From Ureibacillus massiliensis 4400831 = CIP 108448 = CCUG 49529 (lineage in GTDB: Bacteria; Bacillota; Bacilli; Bacillales_A; Planococcaceae): a DNA stretch of 64,000 nt. Each line of letters opens with the position of its first letter. Within the stretch, counting starts at the first letter, position 1. The notes under the pieces are model-generated. The model was not told the origin of the DNA, did not search any database, and worked only from the letters and a program-made list of their open reading frames with translations. Positions 55,344 to 63,872 of this stretch are shown here, one piece after another. The stretch spans positions 23,672 to 87,671 of the forward strand of contig NZ_JPVQ01000014.1 in assembly GCF_000772965.1 (NCBI RefSeq). Direction: 5' to 3'. A program made the translations under genes and the position numbers.

Positions 55344-56243
55344 GTGGAATTATATACAAATTTGCGTGCTGGGGAAAAAGGCGCATGGCTATCAATCGGT
55401 ACATATCTTATTCTCAGTGCCATTAAACTTATCATTGGTTATTTTGGAGCATCAGATGCATTAATGGCAGACGGGCTTAATAATACAACGGATATCATCG
55501 CATCAATTGCTGTTTTAATTGGATTGAGAATATCCCAAAGACCGCCAGATGAAAATCATCAATATGGTCATCTTCGTGCCGAAACAATCGCCTCCCTAAT
55601 CGCATCCTTTATCATGATGGTTGTTGGGTTACAGGTACTCTTAGATTCTGGCTTTAATTTGATGAATCCATCAAGAGAAACACCTTCTCCTCTTACTGCT
55701 TATGTTGCCCTTGGAAGTGCGGTGGTTATGTATTTTGTGTATCGTTACAATTTAAAGCTTGCGAAAAAAATTGGAAGTTCCGCTGTACGTGCAGCAGCTT
55801 ACGATAACCGTTCAGATGCCTTAGTAAGTACTGGTACGGCTATAGGGATTTTTGGTGCCATTTTTGGTTTTGTTATCATTGATACGATTACGGCATTGAT
55901 CGTAGGGATCATTATTATTAAAACTGGTGTGGAAATATTTTGGGAGGCTGTACAAACACTAACTGACGCCTTTGATATTGAAGAAGCAGAGACTTTATCT
56001 GTTCTCATTCGTAATGTAGACGGTGTTATTGATTTAAATGATTTTAAAGGTCGTACCCATGGAAACATGACATTTATCGATGTGACCGTTACTGTAAATC
56101 CAAATTTAAATGTATGGGAAAGCCATCGAATAACTGAAAAAATAGAATCCACTATTAAGCGGTTTAACCCTTATTGTATGGTTCTTGTTCATATCGAGCC
56201 ACATGTCATACCAAAGGCTATAGAAGAGGATTATCATTTCTAA
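55344..56243 (+). CDS. Cation diffusion facilitator, manganese-exporter type (MneS-like)
   Basis: A 299-residue CDF antiporter with six membrane helices. Helix 2 carries ALMADGLNNTTDII and helix 5 AYDNRSDALVST, the D/N-rich metal sites. The DGLNNTTD pattern is that of Mn exporters such as B. subtilis MneS/MneP rather than Zn exporters. A cytosolic domain follows (about 210-299). GTG 55344 is 7 nt after GGAGG. Upstream is a CNNM-type Mg-related gene, so both may serve divalent-cation balance. Confidence 0.88.
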   Translation: MELYTNLRAGEKGAWLSIGTYLILSAIKLIIGYFGASDALMADGLNNTTDIIASIAVLIGLRISQRPPDENHQYGHLRAETIASLIASFIMMVVGLQVLLDSGFNLMNPSRETPSPLTAYVALGSAVVMYFVYRYNLKLAKKIGSSAVRAAAYDNRSDALVSTGTAIGIFGAIFGFVIIDTITALIVGIIIIKTGVEIFWEAVQTLTDAFDIEEAETLSVLIRNVDGVIDLNDFKGRTHGNMTFIDVTVTVNPNLNVWESHRITEKIESTIKRFNPYCMVLVHIEPHVIPKAIEEDYHF

Positions 56244-56247
56244 TAGT

Positions 56248-56338
56248 AAAAAGACATCACTCATTTTGATTTGACCCAAGAAAGTTAGACACTAATCTAA
56301 TTTTTACGGGGCAGTTCAGAAATTTGTGATGTCTTTTA
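56248..56338. terminator. Terminator stem split by an IS3-end-like insert
   Basis: AAAAAGACATCAC (56248-56260) pairs with GTGATGTCTTTT (56326-56337), 65 nt apart, between convergent genes. The loop holds another inverted pair, TTGACCCAAGAAAGTTAGA and CTAATTTTTACGGGGCAGTTCA (56271-56318), resembling ends of IS3-family elements. The whole may still terminate both genes. Confidence 0.5.
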
Positions 56339-56989
56339 TTATTGCAATCCACTACCCTCTGTCAAATTATGCTTTACCGCATAAAGAGCAGCCTGTGTAC
56401 GGTCTTGGACTTGAAGTTTATTGAAAATATTCGAAATGTGAGTTTTCACTGTTTTTTCTGTTACAAATAGAGAAGAGGCAATTTCACGATTACTTTTTCC
56501 TTTTGTAAGTTCTGCAAGTACATCTCTTTCCCTTGGCGTTAAAGGATTTTTTATATGTGGAAGGTTTTCTTCTTCACGAATACTTTCTTCTAATTGAGTT
56601 GTTGCAACTGGGTGCATAATGCTTTCTCCAAGCATGATTTTTCTAATGGCAGTCACTAAATCATCCGGCTCAATATCCTTTAATTGATAACCCGCAGCAC
56701 CTGCCTCAATCGCAGGTAATACATGATCTTTATCAGAAAAACTTGTTAGCATTAATACTTCCACGTCCGACCATTGTTCTTTTATTTTTTTTGTTGCCTG
56801 TATGCCATCCATTTCAGGCATGACAAGGTCCATTAAAACCACATCTGGCATTAAAGACTCTACAAGTTCGATTGCTTCAAGCCCGTTCTTTGCTTCCCCA
56901 ACTACTTCAATGTCCTTTTGTGTTTTTAAAAATACTATTAATCCACGGCGAACAATGTGATGATCGTCTGCAATTAAAACACGAATCAT
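56339..56989 (-). CDS. yhcZ: NarL-family response regulator (YhcZ-like)
   Basis: A 216-residue regulator: receiver domain with ADDHHIVRRGL and the phosphorylated Asp in VVLMDLVMPEMDG, then a LuxR-type helix-turn-helix (LTPRERDVLAELTKGKSN, TEKTVKTHISNIFNKL). It resembles YhcZ of B. subtilis in order and partner type. It follows its kinase by 17 nt, with a very purine-rich SD (GGAAGGGGGGG). Target genes are unknown. Confidence 0.85.
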   Translation of the reverse strand: MIRVLIADDHHIVRRGLIVFLKTQKDIEVVGEAKNGLEAIELVESLMPDVVLMDLVMPEMDGIQATKKIKEQWSDVEVLMLTSFSDKDHVLPAIEAGAAGYQLKDIEPDDLVTAIRKIMLGESIMHPVATTQLEESIREEENLPHIKNPLTPRERDVLAELTKGKSNREIASSLFVTEKTVKTHISNIFNKLQVQDRTQAALYAVKHNLTEGSGLQ

Positions 56990-57006
56990 GGCCGCTCCCC
57001 CCCTTC

Positions 57007-58122
57007 CTAATAAGGTATTCGTATTAAAAGCTCGGTGCCCTTACCAATTTCACTTACCCAATCAGCCGTACCACCTAATGCTTGTACTCGATCTTTAATA
57101 GATTGCATTCCAATAGAAGGAAGTGCTTTTTTAGAATCATTGATAAATCCTCGACCGCCATCTTTTACGACAAATAGAATATCCGTCGCAGTTACATTGA
57201 TAAACATTTCCACGATTTGAGTTTCCGCATGCTTTCTCACATTATTTAAAGCTTCTTGAGCAACCCGAAATAAAGTTTCCTCTACTCTTGATGGAAATTG
57301 AAGAACTCCTGATACATTCACTGTTAAAGTTAAATTCAACATGTCCGCATATGCTTTTATCGCCTCAATCAAACCGCTTTCTAAACCTTGTGGTCGAAGC
57401 TGCCAAATTAGTGCACGCATTTCAGTTAAAGCAGCTTGCGTTAATTGTTGAATATCTCGAAATGTATCTTTTATGTCCTTTTGGTCTGACATTTCAATAC
57501 CCGCTCGTGAGGTTAATGTGACTGAAAACAACAGCTGATTAACAGAATCATGGAGGTCTCTTGCCAGTCTATTTCGCTCTTTTACAAGGGCCATTTCTTG
57601 TTCCTGCTTTGTTAAATAAATTCGTTTTATAGCTGAACCCATTTGGAATGCAACAGACTCCAAAAGCTCTAGCTCTTCTTCTGAATAGCTCACTGTATTT
57701 GGCTTAGCTACATTTAGCAAACCAAATCGTTCCCCACCGGATTGCAACGGTACAGTAGCATGATGGGTAATTCCAGCATTATCTCCAACCTTCGATTCAA
57801 TAGCCGCTTCGATTCGTTGACACTCTATTATATTTGAAGCTTTTTTTAGTTCTTTATTGCGATAGCGTGAAACACACCAACATCCACCTTTTTTTAGATG
57901 CTCACATCCATTGTGCTGTAATGCTTCAGGCAGTTCTTCGTGGGCGATTAATTCCCGTTTTCCTTTATCGTTTATAAAAAAAATCCAACCTGTTTTAAAG
58001 TTGGTCCCCTTTAAAAATTTACTTAGGGCCCCTTTTAACATTGGAATCATATCAGTTTCTTCATTTAATAACTCAGCAATTTCTTTTAGTAATGTAATGT
58101 TTGAATGTTCATTCACTGACAT
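57007..58122 (-). CDS. yhcY: GAF-domain histidine kinase (YhcY-like) with a cysteine cluster
   Basis: A 371-residue soluble kinase: GAF domain at about 15-175, HisKA_3 (ERNRLARDLHDSVNQLLF, His near 200) and a HATPase domain (EEALNNVRKHAETQIVEM, KDGGRGF). No membrane helix is seen. The GAF domain holds cysteines at 73, 81, 83 and 101 (NGCEHLKKGGCWC then IIECQRIE), a spacing suggesting a metal or redox site. It precedes the response regulator gene and resembles YhcY. The signal is unknown. Confidence 0.85.
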   Translation of the reverse strand: MSVNEHSNITLLKEIAELLNEETDMIPMLKGALSKFLKGTNFKTGWIFFINDKGKRELIAHEELPEALQHNGCEHLKKGGCWCVSRYRNKELKKASNIIECQRIEAAIESKVGDNAGITHHATVPLQSGGERFGLLNVAKPNTVSYSEEELELLESVAFQMGSAIKRIYLTKQEQEMALVKERNRLARDLHDSVNQLLFSVTLTSRAGIEMSDQKDIKDTFRDIQQLTQAALTEMRALIWQLRPQGLESGLIEAIKAYADMLNLTLTVNVSGVLQFPSRVEETLFRVAQEALNNVRKHAETQIVEMFINVTATDILFVVKDGGRGFINDSKKALPSIGMQSIKDRVQALGGTADWVSEIGKGTELLIRIPY

Positions 58123-58367
58123 GCTACACCTCGTCCAAACCTAGTTATCTTCATCATAACATTGACTGAACAATCTTTCATTTATTGACATCTCATACTT
58201 TTGAATGAAAAACGTTCAATTATTGATGGATTTGATTACAGAAAAATAACACTATTATATGTATAATAGAATTTGGATAAACGAGATATTTCGAAATCAG
58301 AATAATTTACTTCCTTTTATAAAGAATTTATAATCAAAACTACCATTAATCATTTTTAGGAGATATT

Positions 58368-58793
58368 ATGAATAAAAAACTTGAAAATAGCTTGCTGTTT
58401 ATTTGGGCTGTATCATTCGTTGCTACACTTGGTTCACTATATTTCTCTGAAATAAGGGGATTTGAGCCATGTGAATTATGTTGGTACCAACGTATCTTAA
58501 TGTATCCGTTAGTAATTATCACTCTAATCGCTTATCTACAAAAAAATGCGAAGATTGCTATAACAACCGCCGTGTTATCTTGTATAGGTGGTGCAATATC
58601 ACTTTATCATTATGGAATTCAAAAACTTGCACTTCTATCTAATTCGGCTCCCGGCTGTGGAAGAGTTCCATGTACAGGTGAATATATTAACTGGTTTGGC
58701 TTTATCACAATTCCGTTTCTCGCTTTAACGGCATTTATATTAATTGCCATTACTAGTTTTTATATGATTAAAGTTTCTAAGGAGGGTAAATAA
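58368..58793 (+). CDS. bdbC: Thiol-disulfide oxidoreductase BdbC (DsbB-like)
   Basis: A 141-residue membrane protein with four helices. The two active cysteine pairs of DsbB-type quinone-linked oxidases are present: EPCELCWYQR (about residue 40) and CGRVPCTGEY (about residue 97). It reoxidises an extracytoplasmic thiol oxidase and passes electrons to menaquinone. The neighbour, 1 nt downstream, is a duplicated CPHC thioredoxin-like protein, which is its probable partner in place of BdbD. SD AGGAGA. Confidence 0.93.
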   Translation: MNKKLENSLLFIWAVSFVATLGSLYFSEIRGFEPCELCWYQRILMYPLVIITLIAYLQKNAKIAITTAVLSCIGGAISLYHYGIQKLALLSNSAPGCGRVPCTGEYINWFGFITIPFLALTAFILIAITSFYMIKVSKEGK

Positions 58794-58794
58794 T

Positions 58795-59685
58795 TTGAAA
58801 AAACTAGCTATAATTGGTGCTGTTATTATTGTCTTATTTGCAGCATTAATTATTTTAACGAATATTTCAAATCAAAAACAAATTGAAGAAAATTTAAGTA
58901 AAACTGAAAATCAGGCTAATCCATATGGTAAGACAGACTTAGATCCAGCAACCATCGATTTATTAGATAATGAACATTATCAAAACATTATTTTACCTGA
59001 TGAGTTAAAAGAAAAAATCGCTTCTGGTGCGCCAGTTGTGGCTTACATGTTTAGTTCAACATGCCCACATTGTATGAACTTTACGCCAAATTTAATGCCG
59101 ATTGCAGATGAAATGGGTATTCCTATTGATCAATACAACCTTTTAGAATTTGACGAAGGCTGGGATGAATACGAAGTTGTTGAGACACCTACATTAATTT
59201 ATTTTAAAGATGGCAAAGAAGTGGATCGTATTGTTGGAGACTACTCAAATGATTTAGACGGTTTGAAAACTTTCTTAAATCAAGTTGAAAATCCACTAAA
59301 AAACAATCCTTATGGAAAAACAAGTTTACAACAATCAACTATTGACTTATTAGATAATGAAAATTACCAAAATATTATCCTACCTGAAGATCTTGAAGAA
59401 AAAATCGCATCAGGTGATCCGGTTATGGCATATATGTTTAGTCCAGAATGTCCACACTGTCTAAACTTCACACCAAATTTAATACCAATTGCCAATGAGT
59501 TAGGGGTAGAAATTAATCAATACAATTTATTGGAATTCCCTCAAGGTTGGAATGATTATAAAGTTGAATACACACCGACATTAATTTTCTTTAAAGATGG
59601 GAAAGCTGTTGGGGAACCATTAGTTGGTGACTATTCTGACGACCCAGAAAAAGTAAAAGCATTTTTAGAACAAGCGAAACAGTAA
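58795..59685 (+). CDS. Membrane-anchored protein with two tandem CPHC thioredoxin domains
   Basis: A 296-residue protein: one N-terminal membrane helix (about 3-22), then two copies of a thioredoxin-like unit of 129 residues (from residues 42 and 171, both opening NPYGKT). Each has a CPHC active site (Cys90/93 and Cys219/222) in the context of MFS--CPHC-NFTPNL and a cis-proline TPTLI. CPHC is the DsbA-type dipeptide, favouring oxidation. TTG start behind AAGGAGG. Probable oxidase partner of BdbC; the duplication is unusual. Confidence 0.88.
   Translation: MKKLAIIGAVIIVLFAALIILTNISNQKQIEENLSKTENQANPYGKTDLDPATIDLLDNEHYQNIILPDELKEKIASGAPVVAYMFSSTCPHCMNFTPNLMPIADEMGIPIDQYNLLEFDEGWDEYEVVETPTLIYFKDGKEVDRIVGDYSNDLDGLKTFLNQVENPLKNNPYGKTSLQQSTIDLLDNENYQNIILPEDLEEKIASGDPVMAYMFSPECPHCLNFTPNLIPIANELGVEINQYNLLEFPQGWNDYKVEYTPTLIFFKDGKAVGEPLVGDYSDDPEKVKAFLEQAKQ
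58918..59682 (+). repeat. Internal tandem duplication, 387-nt unit
   Basis: Two in-frame copies, starting at 58918 and 59305, encode the two CPHC domains. Many nucleotide stretches are shared (for example the part coding LDNE-YQNIILP), while third positions have drifted, so the duplication is not very recent. Confidence 0.85.
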
Positions 59686-59691
59686 TATAAT

Positions 59692-59730
59692 AAAGATATC
59701 GTGTTCAATAAGAGCGCGATATCTTTTTTT
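59692..59730 (+). terminator. Terminator after the CPHC protein gene
   Basis: AAAGATATCG and CGATATCTTT around a 15-nt loop, followed by TTTT; the SD of the next gene begins immediately after. Confidence 0.8.
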
Positions 59731-59744
59731 GGAGGAACCTGACC

Positions 59745-60593
59745 ATGTTTCAATATGAAATTGTACAAAATGATTTAACGATTGAAGAGTTACTTCGTTC
59801 TAAATGGCGACTTGGAAAAAAGCTCGTCCATGAACTGCGGATGGCAAAAGCGATAACACTCGAAAATGGAGAACAGGTACTATGGAGTGAAAAATTAAAA
59901 TCTGGTACAACCCTTTCGTTTACTTTTGACATTCCAAAATCCAATTATGTACCTACAAAAGCCTGTGAAGTAGAAATCCAATATGAAGATGACCATTGTC
60001 TCATTGTTTCAAAGCCAAAAGGTATGGCCACACATCCTAACGATATTTGGGACCGTGATACATGTATGAATCATGTTATCGCTCATATTCAGAGTAACGG
60101 TGGGCATTATGCAGAGCATGTTCATCGACTTGACCGCGGTACGAAAGGATTACTATTAATAGCAAAACATCCGATTGCTAAATCAATTTTCGACCGAATG
60201 ATTGAAGAAAAAACAATTATTCGTACTTATGAGGCTGAGGTACAAGGGAGTGTCCGTCAAGATAGTGGTACCATTAGTGAACCCATTGGTAAGGATCGCC
60301 ACCATGCCACTCGTCGTGTTGTAGCCAAAACTGGACAGCATGCAGTTACACATTTTAAAGTGGTTAAACGTTTGAAACAGACAACAATTGTCCATTTAAC
60401 ATTGGAAACAGGTCGCACCCATCAAATTCGTGTTCATATGGCTCATCTCGGTCATCCGATTGTCGGAGATACAATGTACAACGCAAGAAAAACTGCAAAT
60501 GATGACTATGAATTACACGCAATTCAATTAGAATTCGAACATCCTTTTTTAAATAAACTGTTAGTGGTTAAAGATAAAGGAGCGATTCACTAA
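59745..60593 (+). CDS. RluA-family pseudouridine synthase
   Basis: Converts uridine to pseudouridine in rRNA or tRNA. It has 282 residues. A short N-terminal S4-like region (about 1-65) is followed by the catalytic domain with HRLDRGTKGLLLIAK (catalytic Asp near 129) and GRTHQIRVHMAHLGHPIVGD (about 225). It resembles YhcT/YjbO/YlyB-type enzymes of Bacillus; the target site is not predictable. GGAGGAACC precedes the ATG. Confidence 0.92.
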   Translation: MFQYEIVQNDLTIEELLRSKWRLGKKLVHELRMAKAITLENGEQVLWSEKLKSGTTLSFTFDIPKSNYVPTKACEVEIQYEDDHCLIVSKPKGMATHPNDIWDRDTCMNHVIAHIQSNGGHYAEHVHRLDRGTKGLLLIAKHPIAKSIFDRMIEEKTIIRTYEAEVQGSVRQDSGTISEPIGKDRHHATRRVVAKTGQHAVTHFKVVKRLKQTTIVHLTLETGRTHQIRVHMAHLGHPIVGDTMYNARKTANDDYELHAIQLEFEHPFLNKLLVVKDKGAIH

Positions 60594-60620
60594 TTAAGTG
60601 AAATCGCTCCCCCTTTATTA
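60576..60620. terminator. Bidirectional terminator overlapping the end of the RluA-type gene
   Basis: GGAGCGATTCACT (60580-60592) pairs with AGTGAAATCGCTCC (60598-60611) around TAATTA. The pseudouridine synthase stop codon is in the hairpin; T-rich tracts flank both sides. Confidence 0.75.
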
Positions 60621-61442
60621 AAAATTAAAATTATCAGGATCTTTGCCCGTTCTTAAGTCCTTATTTAATCCATCAATCGCTTCTATATCCTCTACTGACA
60701 TTTCAAAATCAAAAATATTCATATTCTCTTCGATACGGCTAGGGGTTACAGATTTCGGAATCGACATCACATCATTTTGATAATGCCAACGAAGGATAAT
60801 TTGAGCTGCTGTTTTATTATATTTAGCAGCAATCTTTGCAATCGTTTCATCTTCTAAAATTTTCCCTCTACCTAAAGGTGCCCATGCTGTAACTGCAATG
60901 CCATTTACCTTACAGTAGTTCAAAAGTGGTTTTTGGGATAGGTATGGATGTAGTTCGATTTGATCCACCATTGGTTTCACATTTGCTTTTGTAGAGATTT
61001 TCTCTAGATGGTGCTCGTGATGATTTGAAACACCTGGTACACGTATTAATTTTTCCTCGTAAAGGCGCTCTATGGCACGATAAGTATCAACAAATTTATC
61101 TGGTACCGCCCAATGGGTTAAGTATAAATCTATATAATCTAAGCCTAATTTTTTTAAGGATGTTTCAAATGCTTTTAACGTGTTGTCATAACCTTGATCG
61201 GAATTCCATACTTTTGTAGTAACGAAAATTTCTTCTCGCGCAATATTGGATGCACGAATCGCTTCTCCAACTTCTACCTCGTTATTATATAGCGCAGCGG
61301 TATCAATCGCACGATAGCCTAACTCAAGTGCTTTCGTCATTGCATTTAATGCTTCTTCACTGTTTGTCATTTTATAAACGCCTAATCCTAAATAAGGCAT
61401 TTCTACGCCATTTGATAACCGTTTTGTTGGTATACTTGTCAA
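60618..61442 (-). CDS. Aldo/keto reductase
   Basis: An NADPH-dependent carbonyl reductase of about 274 residues, like YvgN/YtbE of B. subtilis, which reduce methylglyoxal and other aldehydes. The catalytic tetrad is visible: Asp in RAIDTAALYNNE with the Tyr, Lys in FVTTKVWNSD and His in DLYLTHWAV. The C-terminus keeps the NADP-binding IPKSVTPSRIEEN. TTG 61442 is chosen, 8 nt after AGGGGAG; an ATG at 61466 precedes the SD. Confidence 0.9.
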   Translation of the reverse strand: MTSIPTKRLSNGVEMPYLGLGVYKMTNSEEALNAMTKALELGYRAIDTAALYNNEVEVGEAIRASNIAREEIFVTTKVWNSDQGYDNTLKAFETSLKKLGLDYIDLYLTHWAVPDKFVDTYRAIERLYEEKLIRVPGVSNHHEHHLEKISTKANVKPMVDQIELHPYLSQKPLLNYCKVNGIAVTAWAPLGRGKILEDETIAKIAAKYNKTAAQIILRWHYQNDVMSIPKSVTPSRIEENMNIFDFEMSVEDIEAIDGLNKDLRTGKDPDNFNF

Positions 61443-61682
61443 TCCATACACTCCCCTTCGATTCATTAATTCAATTATACGATGAATTTTTCCATATCGA
61501 CATAATTATGCATTGACCAATTGAGAGATTATAATCTATTTATCCATTTGAAAAAGTATAAAAATTTTTCTATTAAGCCTTTTTCCCGTTCTATTAGCTA
61601 TTAATTAATAATATATAACAATAAGTATGTTTGGTTGTCACTTGCCACTTGTGAGATTTTAAATATTGGGGGATGGATAATT

Positions 61683-63296
61683 ATGATGGATACGCCTTTA
61701 CTGTTAACGAACTTTTTGAAACGTGCAGAGCGATACTTCCCAGAGAAATTAATTATCTCAAGGACGAGCTCAGAAACAATTCATCGAATTCCGTATAAGG
61801 ATTATGTAAAACGAACTCACAAACTAGCAGATGCTCTTACAAAGCTAGGAATGAAACGTGGAACAAAGGTTGCATCTTTTGCATGGAATCATCATCGACA
61901 CCTTGAAGCGTATTTTGCAGTTCCTTGTGCAGGTGCTGTCTTGCATATGGTCAATATTCGATTAAGTCCTGAACATATTATTTATGTAATCAACCATGCC
62001 GAAGATGAGATTTTATTAATCGATGGTGATTTATTCCCTTTATTTGAGAAAGCGATTCCATTCTTAAAAACCGTGAAGCATGTGATTGTAATGCAAGATA
62101 ATATGGAAGTTCCAGAATCAAGCTTCCCTAATGTTCACTCTTATGAAAAGCTACTGGCAGAGGCATCTGATGAATTTGAATTCCCTCTTGATTTAGATGA
62201 AAATTCACCTGCAGGTATGTGTTATACAAGTGCAACAACAGGTATGCCAAAAGGGGTGGTATATACACATCGAGGGTTAGTCCTTCATAGTATGGCGCTT
62301 GGCTTAGCAGATAGTCTTGGATTGCGTGAAGAAGACGTGATTATGCCTGTTGTTCCAATGTTCCATGTTAATGCATGGGGTATGCCATTTGCAGGGGTGA
62401 ATTTTGGCATCACTCAAGTATTGCCTGGACCGATGTTTACACCACAATTATTATTAGATTTAATTGAACAGGAAAAAGTTACGTTAACTGCTGGGGTACC
62501 AACCATTTGGATGGGTGTTGCTCAAGAACAGGAGAAAAAACCACGCGACTTATCATCTTTGCGTGCAGTTGTATGTGGCGGTTCTGCATCGCCTAAAGGC
62601 TTAATTAAAACCTATGAAGATAAATTTAATGTACCATTTGTTGTCGGTTATGGTATGACGGAAACGACACCAATTGTTAGTTTATCTACTTATACTTCGT
62701 CAATGAAAAATTTAACACGAGAAGAGAAACTAGATATTCGTGCTACACAAGGCTTAACAGTCTCTTTACTTGATACGGAGGTCGTAAACGATGCAGGCGA
62801 AGTGCCTTGGGACGGAAAAACAATGGGTGAACTTCGTATACGTGGACCATGGATTGCTCATGAATATTATAAAGATGAGCGTACTCCTGAGGCATTTCGT
62901 GATGGATGGCTTTATACAGGCGATATTGCAGTTGTCACTCCTGAAGGTTATATTAAAATTACCGACCGGACAAAGGATTTAATTAAAAGCGGTGGTGAAT
63001 GGATATCGTCTGTTGATTTAGAAAATGCATTAATGACGCACGAAGCAGTTGCTGAAGCAGCAGTTATTGCGATTCCGCATGAAAAATGGCAGGAGCGTCC
63101 TCTTGCATGTGTTGTTTTAAAAGAAGGCAAAAACGCTACCAAAGAAGAATTGCTCGCTTCTTTAGAAGGTCAATTTGCAAAATGGTGGCTTCCTGATGAT
63201 ATCGTATTCTTAGCGGAAATTCCTAAAACATCTGTAGGTAAATTTTTAAAGGCTAAGTTACGCGAGGAGTTAAAAGATTATCAAGTAAAAGCTTAG
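61683..63296 (+). CDS. Long-chain/medium-chain fatty acyl-CoA synthetase (AlkK-like)
   Basis: A second adenylate-forming ligase, 537 residues. The phosphate loop is CYTSATTGMPKGVVYTH (about residue 180), GYGMTETTPIV follows near 325, then GWLYTGDIAVVTPEGY and the catalytic Lys in PKTSVGKFLKAKL. The overall look (HHRHLEAYFAVPCAGAVLHMVN) is that of the AlkK group acting on medium to long chains. GGGGGATGG lies upstream of two successive ATGs; the first is used. It is monocistronic. Confidence 0.9.
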   Translation: MMDTPLLLTNFLKRAERYFPEKLIISRTSSETIHRIPYKDYVKRTHKLADALTKLGMKRGTKVASFAWNHHRHLEAYFAVPCAGAVLHMVNIRLSPEHIIYVINHAEDEILLIDGDLFPLFEKAIPFLKTVKHVIVMQDNMEVPESSFPNVHSYEKLLAEASDEFEFPLDLDENSPAGMCYTSATTGMPKGVVYTHRGLVLHSMALGLADSLGLREEDVIMPVVPMFHVNAWGMPFAGVNFGITQVLPGPMFTPQLLLDLIEQEKVTLTAGVPTIWMGVAQEQEKKPRDLSSLRAVVCGGSASPKGLIKTYEDKFNVPFVVGYGMTETTPIVSLSTYTSSMKNLTREEKLDIRATQGLTVSLLDTEVVNDAGEVPWDGKTMGELRIRGPWIAHEYYKDERTPEAFRDGWLYTGDIAVVTPEGYIKITDRTKDLIKSGGEWISSVDLENALMTHEAVAEAAVIAIPHEKWQERPLACVVLKEGKNATKEELLASLEGQFAKWWLPDDIVFLAEIPKTSVGKFLKAKLREELKDYQVKA

Positions 63297-63345
63297 TAGA
63301 TGATTGGGCCTTATTCGAATGAATTATATCGAATAAGGCCATTTA

Positions 63346-63540
63346 TTAATTTTTTTTCTTATAATTGTATTTTTCATCATTATCATTGTCTGCCGCATCA
63401 AATTCAATTGGATCTGGAAAACGCATATCTTCCGCAAGCTGTGAACCATCACGCATTCTCTCCATTTGCTTGCCTAACCAAATAACATCTTCCATATTAT
63501 TCGTCATATGTCCACTTGGCTCCATTTTTTCAGGTTCCAA
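63346..63540 (-). CDS. Small acidic hydrophilic protein of unknown function
   Basis: A 64-residue protein starting at TTG 63540, exactly 8 nt after a strong SD (AAGGAGGGTG). A longer frame reaches 63600 but lacks an SD there. The composition is rich in Met, Glu and Asp (MEPEKMEPSGHMTNNMED), with a Lys/Tyr tail. I do not recognise a family. It is convergent with the acyl-CoA synthetase. Confidence 0.6.
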   Translation of the reverse strand: MEPEKMEPSGHMTNNMEDVIWLGKQMERMRDGSQLAEDMRFPDPIEFDAADNDNDEKYNYKKKN

Positions 63541-63683
63541 TTTATCACCCTCCTTGAAAGTAATATTCCCAACTTCATTTATTTGAACCATTTCCGTCAT
63601 AAATTTAATGTAGTAAAGTCATTATTTTTTGATATACTAATTATTATAATAGTTTAGTTTATTTACATGAGGAGGATTCTTCC

Positions 63684-63776
63684 ATGAATACTTTAATTAT
63701 GGTAGTTATTATTGGCTCAATTTTAACTGCAATCTTTACTGCAGGATATGAAGGTAATTACTCTAACGAAGATTAA
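63684..63776 (+). CDS. Tiny hydrophobic membrane peptide
   Basis: A 30-residue frame: one membrane helix (MNTLIMVVIIGSILTAIFTAG) and a short acidic tail (YEGNYSNED). GAGGAGG lies 8 nt before the ATG, and a terminator at 63838 follows, so the unit looks like a complete gene. The family is not recognised; small one-helix peptides of this kind are often regulators of membrane proteins or are sporulation-linked. Confidence 0.6.
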   Translation: MNTLIMVVIIGSILTAIFTAGYEGNYSNED

Positions 63777-63837
63777 TCTTCATACTTAGACAAGTTTGCC
63801 ATTACATAACATATTGGCAGCACATATCTCACTATAA

Positions 63838-63872
63838 AAGGGCAACCATTATCATATGGTTGTCTTTTTATT
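63838..63872 (+). terminator. Terminator after the 30-residue peptide gene
   Basis: GGCAACCAT and ATGGTTGTC around a 6-nt loop, followed by a T run. From here to 64000 only AT-rich DNA is seen. Confidence 0.75.
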
